Assembly (NCBI GenBank): GCA_029690005.1
Contig: CP121458.1
Span: 1,364,001 to 1,428,000, forward strand
Direction of reading: 5' to 3'
Origin: Prescottella defluvii
GTDB lineage: Bacteria; Actinomycetota; Actinomycetes; Mycobacteriales; Mycobacteriaceae
Length of the DNA stretch: 64,000 bases
Shown here: positions 1-7,468 of the stretch, one piece after another
Position numbering within the stretch: the first letter of the stretch is position 1
Layout: every line of letters starts with the position of its first letter
The notes under the pieces: model-generated
The model's input: only the letters and a program-made list of their open reading frames with translations
Told to the model about the DNA's origin: nothing
Databases searched by the model: none
Position numbers and translations under genes: made by a program

Positions 1-199
1 CGCCGATCCGCACCGAGCCCGCGGTCGCCGAGAGCACCGCGTTGAGTTGGAGGATCAGGGTGGTCTTGCCGGCGCCGTCGGGGCCGAGGACCGCAACCCG
101 TTCGCCGTCCGCGATCGAGAGGTCGATGCCGTCGAGCGCGCGCCGGCCGTCCGGATAGTCGAAGACGAGTCCGGCGGTCTGGATTGCGGGAGTGGGCAT
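1..199 (-). CDS. cbiO: Cobalt/nickel ECF transporter ATP-binding protein CbiO (3' part outside window)
   Basis: Only the first 66 codons are inside the window. The ATG at 199 opens a protein beginning MPTPAIQTAGLVFDYPDG, followed by a Walker A motif GPDGAGKTT at about residue 39. The Asp in place of the usual Asn after GP is slightly unusual. This is the N-terminus of an ABC ATPase of the energy-coupling-factor class, which would power uptake of Co2+ or Ni2+ at the inner face of the membrane. It begins one base after the cbiQ stop codon and is the last visible gene of a cbiM-PDGLE-cbiQ-cbiO operon. That gene order, more than the short sequence, fixes the assignment. Confidence 0.88.
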   Translation of the reverse strand, partial: MPTPAIQTAGLVFDYPDGRRALDGIDLSIADGERVAVLGPDGAGKTTLILQLNAVLSATAGSVRIG

Positions 200-200
200 G

Positions 201-959
201 TCACACCATCCACGCTGTGGTCGCGATCGCCACCGCGCAGGCGGCGGGAGTGAGCGCGGCGCACCAATCGCGGCGTCCGGCCGGCGTCGCGGACAGCGGG
301 ACCGTCCCGGTGAACCCGCGTGAGAGCATCGCGAGGTGCACGCGTTCGCCCCGCTCGTAGGCGCGCAGGAACGTTCCGCCCACGCCGCGCGCGGCCGCGC
401 CGACCTGGTGCAGGGTGTGGGGGTCGTCGCCGCGCGAGACGCGGGCGATGCGCATCCGGTCGATCTCTCCGGCAAGGAGATTCACATAGCGGAGCATGAG
501 CGTGGCCACCGTGACGACCACGCCGGGTAGGTGCAGCCGGGACAGTCCGGCGGGCAGCGAGCGCATCGGCGTGGTGGCCGCGAGCGTCAACGAAACCAGC
601 ACGCCCAGGGTGCCCTTGACCAGGATGTTCCACGCCGCGAGCAGCCCGGGTACCGACAGGGACAGACCCAGGACCGCCACCCGGTCGCCGGACTCGGCGA
701 ACGGCAGCAGCACCGCGAGCACCACGAACGGCAACTCGATGAGCATGCGCGGCGCGAGCCAGCGCAGCGTGATGCCTGCGATCCGCCACACCACGAGGAG
801 GATCAGGAGGTACAGCCCGAATGCCCAGAATGACTCCCGCGGCGTCGCCACGACGGCGAACACGCCGACGAACGCCGCCAGGATCTTCACCTCGGTCGGC
901 AGCGCGTGCACCGGTGACGTGCCTTCGAGGTAGAGCGGGTGGGTGTGCGACCCCGACAT
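201..959 (-). CDS. cbiQ: Cobalt/nickel ECF transporter transmembrane protein CbiQ
   Basis: This 252-residue protein is the transmembrane (T) component of the cobalt/nickel ECF transporter; it couples CbiO ATP hydrolysis to the substrate-binding CbiM. Several hydrophobic segments occupy residues 20-130. The cytoplasmic region around residues 165-210 contains the Arg-rich coupling segment of the family (RMRIARVSRG, then a second Ala-Arg-Gly helix near RAYERGERV). The start MSGSHTH at 959 is preferred over an upstream in-frame Met at 1157, because the extra residues would overlap the preceding gene and look like out-of-frame translation. The gene lies between the PDGLE gene (stop at 961) and cbiO (start at 199), so translation is probably coupled. 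Confidence 0.9.
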   Translation of the reverse strand: MSGSHTHPLYLEGTSPVHALPTEVKILAAFVGVFAVVATPRESFWAFGLYLLILLVVWRIAGITLRWLAPRMLIELPFVVLAVLLPFAESGDRVAVLGLSLSVPGLLAAWNILVKGTLGVLVSLTLAATTPMRSLPAGLSRLHLPGVVVTVATLMLRYVNLLAGEIDRMRIARVSRGDDPHTLHQVGAAARGVGGTFLRAYERGERVHLAMLSRGFTGTVPLSATPAGRRDWCAALTPAACAVAIATTAWMV

Positions 960-960
960 G

Positions 961-1307
961 TCACGGTCCCCGACGGCGAGCGATCGCCCGGAACAGCAGG
1001 CCCGCCACGACGAATACCGCGACCACTCCGAGCACGCCGGCGACCCCGGTGAGCGCTCCGTTGCCGTGGATCGAGTAGCCGGCGAACGGTGACGACGACA
1101 GATGGTGATCGGTGGCGTTCTGTGCAATGCAGCTGCCCTCCAGCTGCTCACCACCATCGGTCTCGACCACCTCGCAGCCGCGCAGTGTCGCCGAGTCCAG
1201 CCCGTCCGGGCTCGAGCTGGCGAAGTACGACAGGATTCCCGCGATCAGCAGCGCGACGACGGCGAACCCCACCAGGAACCACGACTTCTTCGCGCGATGG
1301 TGCTCAC
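961..1307 (-). CDS. PDGLE-domain membrane protein of the cobalt transporter (frameshift near start)
   Basis: A small protein with an N-terminal membrane helix (WFLVGFAVVALLIAGIL), a periplasmic PDGL motif, a conserved SPFAGYSI stretch and a C-terminal helix before a basic tail. This is the PDGLE family, which replaces or supplements CbiN in actinobacterial cobalt transporters. The natural start is the GTG at 1307, which overlaps the cbiM stop (GTGA) and would read V-S-T-I-A-R. One base is missing near 1292, so that frame does not connect to the KKSWF... frame as the sequence stands. Restoring one base gives a continuous protein of about 115 residues. I infer a sequence error, not a broken gene. 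Confidence 0.78.
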
Positions 1308-1984
1308 GTCGACGGCACCCCCTCGGTTCGCGCCGGCTGCGTCCGCAGCAGATACACGAGGTCGGGCCTCGCCCGCGCGACCGCGACCACCGTGAACGCC
1401 GTGATGATGCCCTCACCGACGCCGATCAGCGCATGGGTGCCGAGCATGTACGCCGCGACCGTGTGCAGCGACGTGATCGCCGACCCGCCGATCGCGTACT
1501 CGAGCACGAACATCGAGGCCGCGAGAACCGTTGCGCACCACGCTGAGACGAACGCGAGTACGCCGATCCCGCCGTCGCCCCGGCGGGTCAGCAGCGGGCG
1601 CAGGGTCACCGCGACGGTATAGCCGGCCGCGGTCCCGACCAGTGCCATGTTGGTGATGTTGGCGCCGAGTGCGGTGAGGCCGCCGTCCGCGAACAGCAGG
1701 GACTGGACGGTGAGCACGATCGAGATGCACAGCGCACCCGTGTACGGCCCGACGAGGATCGCGGCCAGCGCACCGCCGAGAAGGTGCCCGCTCACGCCGG
1801 GCAGGATCGGGAAGTTGATCATCTGGACGGCGAAGATGAAGGCGGCCACCAGGCCGGCCATCGGCGCGGTCCGCTCGTCGAGTTCGGTTCTGGCGCGCCA
1901 GATTGCGATGCCGACGCCCACGGCCGCGACGGCCCAGAACAGGGCCGAGGTTGGAGCATTGATGATCCCGTCGCTCATGTGCAT
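1304..1984 (-). CDS. cbiM: Cobalt/nickel ECF transporter substrate-binding protein CbiM
   Basis: This 226-residue integral membrane protein is the S component that binds Co2+ or Ni2+. It starts MHMSDGIINAPTS; the Met-His-Met N-terminus is the metal-binding hallmark of CbiM/NikM, because the His at position 2 and the amino terminus coordinate the ion after Met processing. Hydrophobic helices follow, including a conserved PGVSGHLLGGALAA segment near residue 70 with a second metal-ligand His. I chose the ATG at 1984 over an upstream in-frame start because ligand spacing requires His at position 2. It is the first gene of the operon. I saw no convincing cobalamin riboswitch in the roughly 150 bases upstream. 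Confidence 0.92.
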   Translation of the reverse strand: MHMSDGIINAPTSALFWAVAAVGVGIAIWRARTELDERTAPMAGLVAAFIFAVQMINFPILPGVSGHLLGGALAAILVGPYTGALCISIVLTVQSLLFADGGLTALGANITNMALVGTAAGYTVAVTLRPLLTRRGDGGIGVLAFVSAWCATVLAASMFVLEYAIGGSAITSLHTVAAYMLGTHALIGVGEGIITAFTVVAVARARPDLVYLLRTQPARTEGVPST

Positions 1985-2151
1985 TGCGACGACATCGGTT
2001 TCGACGCCCGCTTCGAAAGCCACTTCGACAACCACGCTGCCCTCCCGAGGGCTGGGGAATCGTCGCGGCCAAGTCTATCGGGACATGTGAACAGCTGAAC
2101 AGTCTTTCCGGAATGGTCCGGTTCGTCGGTCGCTGCCCGACGCGCCAGGCA

Positions 2152-2325
2152 CTACCGGGGGCGCAGGAGGAGGCAGGCGCAGGCCACCGCGGCCAGAGTC
2201 AGCGCCAGCACACGCGCGGTGTCACGGAGCGAGACTCCGATGACAAGCGCAAGGACCGCGGGACTGATCGTCGCGAACACGGCGCACAGGATCAGGACGG
2301 CGCGCTTGGCGCGTTCGTTCGAGAC
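2152..2325 (-). CDS. Possible small two-helix membrane protein (start unresolved)
   Basis: Read on the minus strand from about 2325, one frame gives VSNERAKRAVLILCAVFATIS and then about 35 more mostly hydrophobic residues ending LLLRPR before TAG at 2152. This looks like a basic N-terminus plus two membrane helices, and is more protein-like than the overlapping frames. No start codon sits in this frame just upstream. An ATG at about 2346 (MPDCTDR...) would join it only through a one-base frameshift, of the kind common in this window. I recognise no family. It could equally be a chance reading of GC-rich DNA. Confidence 0.35.
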   Translation of the reverse strand, partial: VSNERAKRAVLILCAVFATISPAVLALVIGVSLRDTARVLALTLAAVACACLLLRPR

Positions 2326-2662
2326 CTCGGTCGGTGCAGTCGGGCATCCTCCCGGATTGTGGGGCGGTCGTACGTCTTCGTTTCCATTCTGGGCGACTCT
2401 CGATCATCGGGTTGTCAGAGCTGCTGCGTCGTATCTCTCGGTATCTCTCGGAAATCACCGTAGCCGTGGGTGCAAGCCCATCCGGTGCAACCGCATTCGC
2501 TTTCCAAACCCGAAAGGCTGACGACGGGAGCGTGATGTGTCCCGTGGGGTTCGTGCTGACTCCGATCCGGGACCGATCCGGGACCTTCTGCCCTGGATCG
2601 GGACGGGGATCCTGTGCGCAACCGCGGAGAATCGACGCGTCGAAAGAGACGGATCTCATACC
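2326..2662. other. Intergenic region without a supported gene
   Basis: About 340 bases between the small hydrophobic frame and the ABC-F terminator. Both strands have open frames, but their translations are Arg/Pro/Ser-rich without recognisable domains, which is typical of GC-rich shadow frames. It contains short direct repeats (tctcggtatc and tctcggaaat at 2432-2455; gatccgggacc twice at 2564-2585). I see no RNA fold I can name. Confidence 0.4.
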
Positions 2663-2683
2663 GCCCCGAAGTCGCTTCGGGGC
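2663..2683 (-). terminator. Hairpin terminator of the ABC-F gene
   Basis: A perfect 9-bp stem (GCCCCGAAG / CTTCGGGGC) with a TCG loop begins at the base after the ABC-F stop codon. It lacks a T-tract, as is common in high-GC actinobacteria. Confidence 0.75.
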
Positions 2684-4281
2684 TCAATCTCCGGGCTCGG
2701 TGAGCCCCGACTCGTCGATCGACAGTCGCCGGGTGATGCCGATGTCGCGCAGGAACTGGCGGTCGTGGCTGACCACGATCAGTGCGCCGCGGTACTCGTC
2801 GAGCGCCTGCACCAGATGGGCGAGGCTCGGCAGGTCGAGGTTGTTCGTCGGCTCGTCGAGCATCAGCAGCCGTGGCGGCGGGTCGGCCGCGAGGAGCATC
2901 GCCAGTGCGGCCCGTAGCCGTTCGCCGCCGGACAGCGTCGCCACCGGGCGTCGGCCTCGGCGCCGCGGAACAGGAACCGGGCGAGGCTGCCACGGATCTG
3001 CTCGGCGGTGGCGTGCGGCGCGGCGGCCGCGACGTTCGCCGCCACCGACTCGGTGTTGTCGAAGATGTCGAGCCGCTGGGGCAGCAGGGCGGACGGCACC
3101 TTCACGCCGTGCTCGGCGATCTCGTGGAGCAGGGTGGTCTTCCCGGCGCCGTTGCGTCCGATCAGGGCGATCCGCTCGGGACCGGTGACGGTGAGGTCGA
3201 GGGTCTGGCCGCTGCGCAGGCGCGCCGCCTCCAACCCGACCACCTGCTGTCCGGGGAACACCGCGGTGTCGGGCAGGTCGATGCGGATCTCGCGGTCGTC
3301 GCGGACGCGGTCCTGTGCCTCGGCCAGAGCGCGCTTGGCGTCATCGAGTTTCTCCATGTGGTTTCCGCGGAGCTTGCCGGCCGACTCCTGGGCGGCGCGC
3401 TTGCGCAGACCCATCACGATCTTCGGTTCCCTCTTGTTCTCGAACATCTTTCGGCCGTACCGTGCGCGGCGATCGAGCTTGATCTGCGTCTCGACGAGTT
3501 CGCGGCCCTGCTTGCGGACGTCGCTGCGGGCGTCGCGGACCGCGGCCCGTGCCGCCGCCTGCTCGGCCTCGACGGCCTCCAGATAGTCGGTGAAGTTGCC
3601 GCCGAACGTGCGCATTCGTCCGTCGCGCAGTTCGGCGATGGACTCCATCGCCTCGAGCAGGTCCCGGTCGTGGCTGACGACGAGCACGGTGCCGGGGAAC
3701 TGCCGCACTGCCGCGGCGAGAAGATCCCGGCTCGCACCGTCCAGGTTGTTGGTCGGTTCGTCGAGCAGCAGGATGTCCGGCTCGTGCAGCAGCTGTGCGG
3801 TGAGACCGAGCAGCGTCGTCTCGCCGCCGGACAGTTCACCCACCGTGCGGTCGAGATCGGTGACGTCGGCGACGATGTGCTGCAGTCCCAGCCGGTGCAG
3901 CGTCGACACCGCGCGTTCCTCGATGTCCCATGCAGAACCGACGGTGTCGAAGTCGGAATCCGTTCCGGAGCCGGATTCGATGCGCGCCAACGACTGTCGG
4001 ACCTCGGCGATTCCGAGAACCGTGTCGACTCGCACACCCGGATCGAGTGTCAGATCCTGCGGGAGGTACGCGACCGCGCCGTGGGTCGTGACCGAGCCGC
4101 GGGTCGGTTGCAGCCGTCGGGCGATCAGCTTCAGCAGCGTGGACTTGCCCGAACCGTTGAGGCCGACCAGACCGGTGCGGCCCGAGCCGATCACGGCGTC
4201 GATGCCGTCGACGACCGGCGTCCCGTCGGGCCACGAGAAAGTGAGATCGGACAGGGCGATGGACGTGGAGGGATGGGCCAT
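2684..4281 (-). CDS. ABC-F family ribosome-associated ATPase (one frameshift)
   Basis: A soluble tandem-ATPase protein of about 530 residues, acting on ribosomes for translation or antibiotic protection, not in transport. There are two nucleotide-binding domains: the first has Walker A GLNGSGKST (about residue 40), signature LSGGE and Walker B LLLDEPTNN; the second has GRNGAGKTT, LSGGERLRA and a second LDEPTNNLD. The charged linker between them (about residues 240-330) is the P-site tRNA-interacting arm. There are no membrane segments. A one-base loss near 2945 splits the second signature motif; restoring it reads ...ADRPVATLSGG. The ATG at 4281 has CAGGAG upstream. A hairpin lies just after the stop. 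ABC-F proteins often confer macrolide/lincosamide-type resistance, but the sequence does not identify a drug. Confidence 0.88.
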
Positions 4282-4545
4282 GTGAAAGCTCCTGGAGGTA
4301 GGTTGCGTCGCGCAGACGCATGCGAACAGCACACGTCGCGCACGGGCGCGAAATCACCTCTACAGGAGCAAGGGCCTCTCCGATCTGACGGAAACAAGAA
4401 CGTCGAACACGGTATGCCGGGTTCAACCCGGGCGCAACCGGATTATTCCGCGCACGGTTGAGCGGAACGGTTCCGCACGCCTGCTCGTCCGACGATCATG
4501 GAGTGAGCATGCGGGTACTCGACCCCGCCGAACCGGGAGACGCCG

Positions 4546-5040
4546 ATGACGGTCACCGACGAATACCTCGAGAACAACAAGCGCTACGCCGAGAGCTTCT
4601 CGGGTCCACTGCCGTTGCCGCCGAGCAGGCACGTCGCCGTCGTCGCGTGCATGGACGCGCGACTCGACGTCTACCGGCTCCTCGGACTCGGGGCCGGCGA
4701 GGCGCACGTTATCCGCAATGCCGGCGGCGTCGTCACCGAGGACGAGATCCGTTCCCTCGCAATCAGTCAGCGCCTGCTCGGCACGCGCGAGATCATCCTC
4801 ATCCACCACACCGACTGCGGCATGCTGACGTTCACCGACGACGAGTTCAAGCGAGACCTCCAGGACGAGACCGGTATCAAGCCGACGTGGTCCGCCGAGT
4901 CGTTTCCCGACGTCGAGGAGGACGTCCGGCAGTCGCTGCGCCGGGTCGCGGCCAGCCCGTTCGTCACGCTCACGGAGTCGTTGCGCGGCTTCGTGTTCGA
5001 CGTCGCGACCGGCCGGCTGACCGAGGTCACCCTCGAGTGA
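4546..5040 (+). CDS. Beta-class carbonic anhydrase
   Basis: This 164-residue enzyme interconverts CO2 and bicarbonate. The zinc ligands are visible: Cys35 in CMDAR (with the Asp37/Arg39 dyad) and the pair His88 and Cys91 in HHTDCG. RNAGG near residue 58 is another family signature. The length fits the short beta-CA subclass that includes mycobacterial Rv1284, and it is cytoplasmic with no signal peptide. The ATG at 4546 is preceded by GGGAGACGCCG. It stands alone, convergent with the gene at 5059-5631. It probably supplies bicarbonate to carboxylases. Confidence 0.93.
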   Translation: MTVTDEYLENNKRYAESFSGPLPLPPSRHVAVVACMDARLDVYRLLGLGAGEAHVIRNAGGVVTEDEIRSLAISQRLLGTREIILIHHTDCGMLTFTDDEFKRDLQDETGIKPTWSAESFPDVEEDVRQSLRRVAASPFVTLTESLRGFVFDVATGRLTEVTLE

Positions 5041-5058
5041 CCCGGCCGCCTGACAGTC

Positions 5059-5631
5059 CTAGATCTGTGGCCCCTCCGACCGCAGGTCGTCGACCTTGCT
5101 CATTGCCTCGCGCAGTTCGGCGAGCCACTCCTCGCTGTGTTTCCCGGCGAGCTTGACCGTCCATTCGAGCGCGTCGGACCGGGACCGCGCGACGCCGGCG
5201 TCGACGAGGGTGTCGAGGACCTTGCGCTCGGGCTGGCGTAGCCGCGTCATGACGGGAACGGCGAGGTGTGTGAACAGGATTCGCCGGTCGCCGATCGTCA
5301 CGCTCCAGGCGACTTTCCGTCCGTAACGAGCCTCCGCCTCGTCGGCGATCTGCATGCGCTCGGGTCTGGTCGTTTCCCGGAACCGGGAAACCCGTCCTTC
5401 TGCGGCGGCCTCCGAATCCTCGGATTCGCCGGCCTCGACCGGGGGCAGTTCGCCGGTCACCACGATCTCTTCGCGGTCCACCTCGACGGTGGCGGGCCCC
5501 GTGAACCAATTGTCGGGGAGACGGCCCGCGAACCAATCCGCGGCGTCGGAGGCATCGGGTACATCGGCCTGCTGCCAGCCGCCGGGTCGACTGAATCCAT
5601 GGCCGTATCCATGGCCGTGTGCTCTTCTCAT
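5059..5631 (-). CDS. Conserved hypothetical protein of actinobacterial type
   Basis: A 190-residue soluble protein that I do not assign to a function. The N-terminus is His/Gly-rich (MRRAHGHGYGHGFSRPGG). The centre has an amphipathic beta-rich region with DREEIVVTGELP, and the C-terminal half contains VPVMTRLRQPERKVLDTLVDAG followed by a SRSDALEW helix, which resembles a short DNA-binding or dimerisation motif. No signal peptide or membrane segment is present. It converges on the carbonic anhydrase gene and lies downstream of the TetR gene at 5674-6295, separated by about 40 bases. Similar proteins are common in Rhodococcus and Mycobacterium as unknowns. Confidence 0.7.
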   Translation of the reverse strand: MRRAHGHGYGHGFSRPGGWQQADVPDASDAADWFAGRLPDNWFTGPATVEVDREEIVVTGELPPVEAGESEDSEAAAEGRVSRFRETTRPERMQIADEAEARYGRKVAWSVTIGDRRILFTHLAVPVMTRLRQPERKVLDTLVDAGVARSRSDALEWTVKLAGKHSEEWLAELREAMSKVDDLRSEGPQI

Positions 5632-5673
5632 GATCGTCCTCCTCGGGTCGATCTGCTTGCACTGATTACATGA

Positions 5674-6295
5674 TTACTCCGTTCGGGAAGGAGTGCCACC
5701 GGCCTGCGGGTCTGTTTTCGTGAGGTGAAGTTCCAGCAGCAGACTGAGCTGGGCGTGCGCGTCGGCGAACGGTCGGCTCGACTTCGAGCGCGCGGCTCTG
5801 CACGATGGCGCCTTCGATCACGGACAGGAGAACCCCTGCCGTGGAGCGCGCGGTGGATTCTTCGATTCCGGCCGCCACCATGCCGTCCGCGAGCCGGGTG
5901 GTCCAGTCGGCGAACGCAAGGCCGGCGGCGGCCTGCACGGTGGGGTCCAGCTCGTCCAGAGCGGCCGCCATCATGAACGAGCCCAGGCGATACTCGCTGG
6001 ACTCGAGTGGTTCGAGCCAGAATGCGAAAAGCTCGTCCAACCACTGCGCCACCGATGGCGTGCTCGCCAGCTTGTCCGCCATCACGGCCACGTGCGAATG
6101 CACCACTCGCGACACGATCCGGGCCGCCGTTTCGACGAGTTGGCCCTTGCCGGCGGGGAAGTGTTGATACAGGGAGTTGCGCGACGCATTGCTTCGTTTG
6201 AGCAGCTCCGCCAGTCCGGCGGCATGCACCCCGTGCTCCTGCACCACGGCGATCGTGCTCGTGAGTAGTCGAGCTCGAGGTCGTGGGGCGGTCAT
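5674..6295 (-). CDS. TetR-family regulator, divergent from KAS III gene (frameshift near C-terminus)
   Basis: The N-terminal helix-turn-helix (about residues 8-50) includes the typical GVHAAGLAELLKRSNASRNSLYQHF recognition region, here with an Asn-Ser-Leu-Tyr turn. The remainder is a helical ligand-binding/dimerisation domain. Near 5775 one base is missing: the frame should pass from SRALEVEP into FADAHAQLSLLLELHL and stop at 5674 rather than continue in an Arg-rich frame. The corrected length is about 206 residues, normal for the family. The ATG at 6295 lies about 50 bases from a perfect palindrome shared with the divergent KAS III gene, so it probably represses itself and that gene. The ligand is unknown; acyl-type effectors are plausible from context. 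Confidence 0.85.
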
Positions 6296-6320
6296 GCGGG
6301 TTCCTTCCGGGCTTGTGTGT

Positions 6321-6370
6321 ACCGATCGGTTCATGTTAGATCGAACCATGTGAACCGATCGGTTCACATG
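6321..6370. promoter_or_regulatory. Paired TetR operator between the TetR gene and the KAS III gene
   Basis: A perfect 24-bp palindrome occupies 6347-6370 (half-site CATGTGAACCGA). A second, partial copy shares its ACCGATCGGT core at 6321-6330. The two cores are 33 bp apart, about three helical turns, so two dimers could sit on the same face. The palindrome ends 11 bases before the KAS III start codon and would block its translation start region or promoter. Confidence 0.75.
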
Positions 6371-6381
6371 GAGAGGATGCT

Positions 6382-7410
6382 GTGCCCGCCCCCATCGCCA
6401 CCGCCAGTCCCGTCGCTCACGCAGCCCTTCTGGGTCTCGGGGCGTACCGGCCCCGACGCGTCGTGCCCAACGCGGAGATCGTCGACCGGATCGACTCGTC
6501 CGACGAGTGGATCCGAACGCGTTCCGGAATCACCGCCCGTCGCTGGGCCGATCCGGACGAGTCCATCGTCGCCATGAGCGTCGCGGCCTCGCGTGACGCA
6601 CTCGCCGCCGCGGGTATCGCGCCAGAACAGATCGACGCCGTCGTCCTGGCCACGTCCTCGCAGATGGTGCTGGGGCCGTCGGCAGGCGCGGTGGTGGCCA
6701 GCGAACTCGGCATGCACGACACCGCTGCCTACGACATTTCCGCCGGCTGCGCGGGCTTCTGCTACGCGCTCGGCAACGCCGCGAGCCTCGTCCGCGCCGG
6801 GCAGGCGCGGCACGTCCTGGTGATCGGTGTGGAACGACTGTCCGACCTCCTCGATCAGACCGACCGGACCTGCGCGTTCATCTTCGCCGACGGTGCCGGT
6901 GCGGTCGTGGTGGGTCCCGCCGACGAAGAGGGCATCGGTCCCGTCGCGTGGGGCTCGGACGGCACGCAGACCGCGGCGATCAAGCAGGACAAGGACTTCC
7001 AGCAGTACTTCGCCGAGGTTCAGGAGAAGGGCGCGGAAGCGGAGCGGCCGTACATCCGGATGAACGGTCAGGCCGTGTTCCGTTGGGCGGTGACCTTCCT
7101 GGAGAAGGCGTGCCGAGATGCTCTGGACAAGTCCGGAATCACCGCCGACGACCTGGACGCCTTCGTGCCGCACCAGGCCAACAGCCGCATCACCGACGCC
7201 CTGATCCGGACGCTCGGACTGCCCGACACCGTCGCGGTGGCCCGCGACATCGTCGAGACGGGCAACACGAGCGCGGCGTCCATCCCGATGGCGATGGAAC
7301 AACTCCTCAGATCGGGCGGTGCGAAGCCTGGTGACACCGCGCTGCTGCTCGGCTTCGGTGCCGGCTTGGCCTATGCGGGACAGGTCGTGCGGCTGCCGGC
7401 CATCAGCTGA
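6382..7410 (+). CDS. Beta-ketoacyl-ACP synthase III-type condensing enzyme
   Basis: A 342-residue thiolase-fold enzyme that condenses an acyl-CoA with malonyl-ACP or a related partner. The Cys-His-Asn triad is present: Cys in SAGCAGFCYAL (about residue 120), His in VPHQANSRI (about residue 265) and Asn in ETGNTSAASIP (about residue 295). The GTG at 6382 follows GAGAGG by 5-6 bases. It is the only gene after the TetR operator and is followed by a strong hairpin, so it is probably transcribed alone. A dedicated regulator suggests a role beyond housekeeping FabH, such as synthesis or turnover of unusual acyl chains; that is inference. Confidence 0.88.
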   Translation: MPAPIATASPVAHAALLGLGAYRPRRVVPNAEIVDRIDSSDEWIRTRSGITARRWADPDESIVAMSVAASRDALAAAGIAPEQIDAVVLATSSQMVLGPSAGAVVASELGMHDTAAYDISAGCAGFCYALGNAASLVRAGQARHVLVIGVERLSDLLDQTDRTCAFIFADGAGAVVVGPADEEGIGPVAWGSDGTQTAAIKQDKDFQQYFAEVQEKGAEAERPYIRMNGQAVFRWAVTFLEKACRDALDKSGITADDLDAFVPHQANSRITDALIRTLGLPDTVAVARDIVETGNTSAASIPMAMEQLLRSGGAKPGDTALLLGFGAGLAYAGQVVRLPAIS

Positions 7411-7416
7411 CCCGCC

Positions 7417-7443
7417 GGGCGCGGCGCCGACGGCGCCGCGCCC
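7417..7443 (+). terminator. GC-rich hairpin terminator after the KAS III gene
   Basis: A 13-bp perfect inverted repeat (GGGCGCGGCGCCG / CGGCGCCGCGCCC) lies seven bases after the stop codon. There is no T-tract. Confidence 0.7.
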
Positions 7444-7468
7444 GCCGTGTCGGGCATCATGCGAGGGC

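Noticed and set aside
55-789. A 244-codon frame over cbiQ and cbiO
   Set aside because: An out-of-frame shadow; the Walker A motif and CbiQ helices lie in other frames.
1985-2150. Cobalamin or NiCo riboswitch upstream of cbiM
   Set aside because: The region has GAAGTGGC-like words but none of the conserved B12-box or paired-helix elements in order.
2440-2530. Structured RNA suggested by GGTGCAAGCCCATCCGGTGC
   Set aside because: Only short local pairings; no tRNA arms or T-loop, and no known riboswitch core.
3836-4461. Long open frames on both strands over the ABC-F gene
   Set aside because: Arg/Ala/Pro-rich shadow translations without domains; the ABC-F frame carries all motifs.
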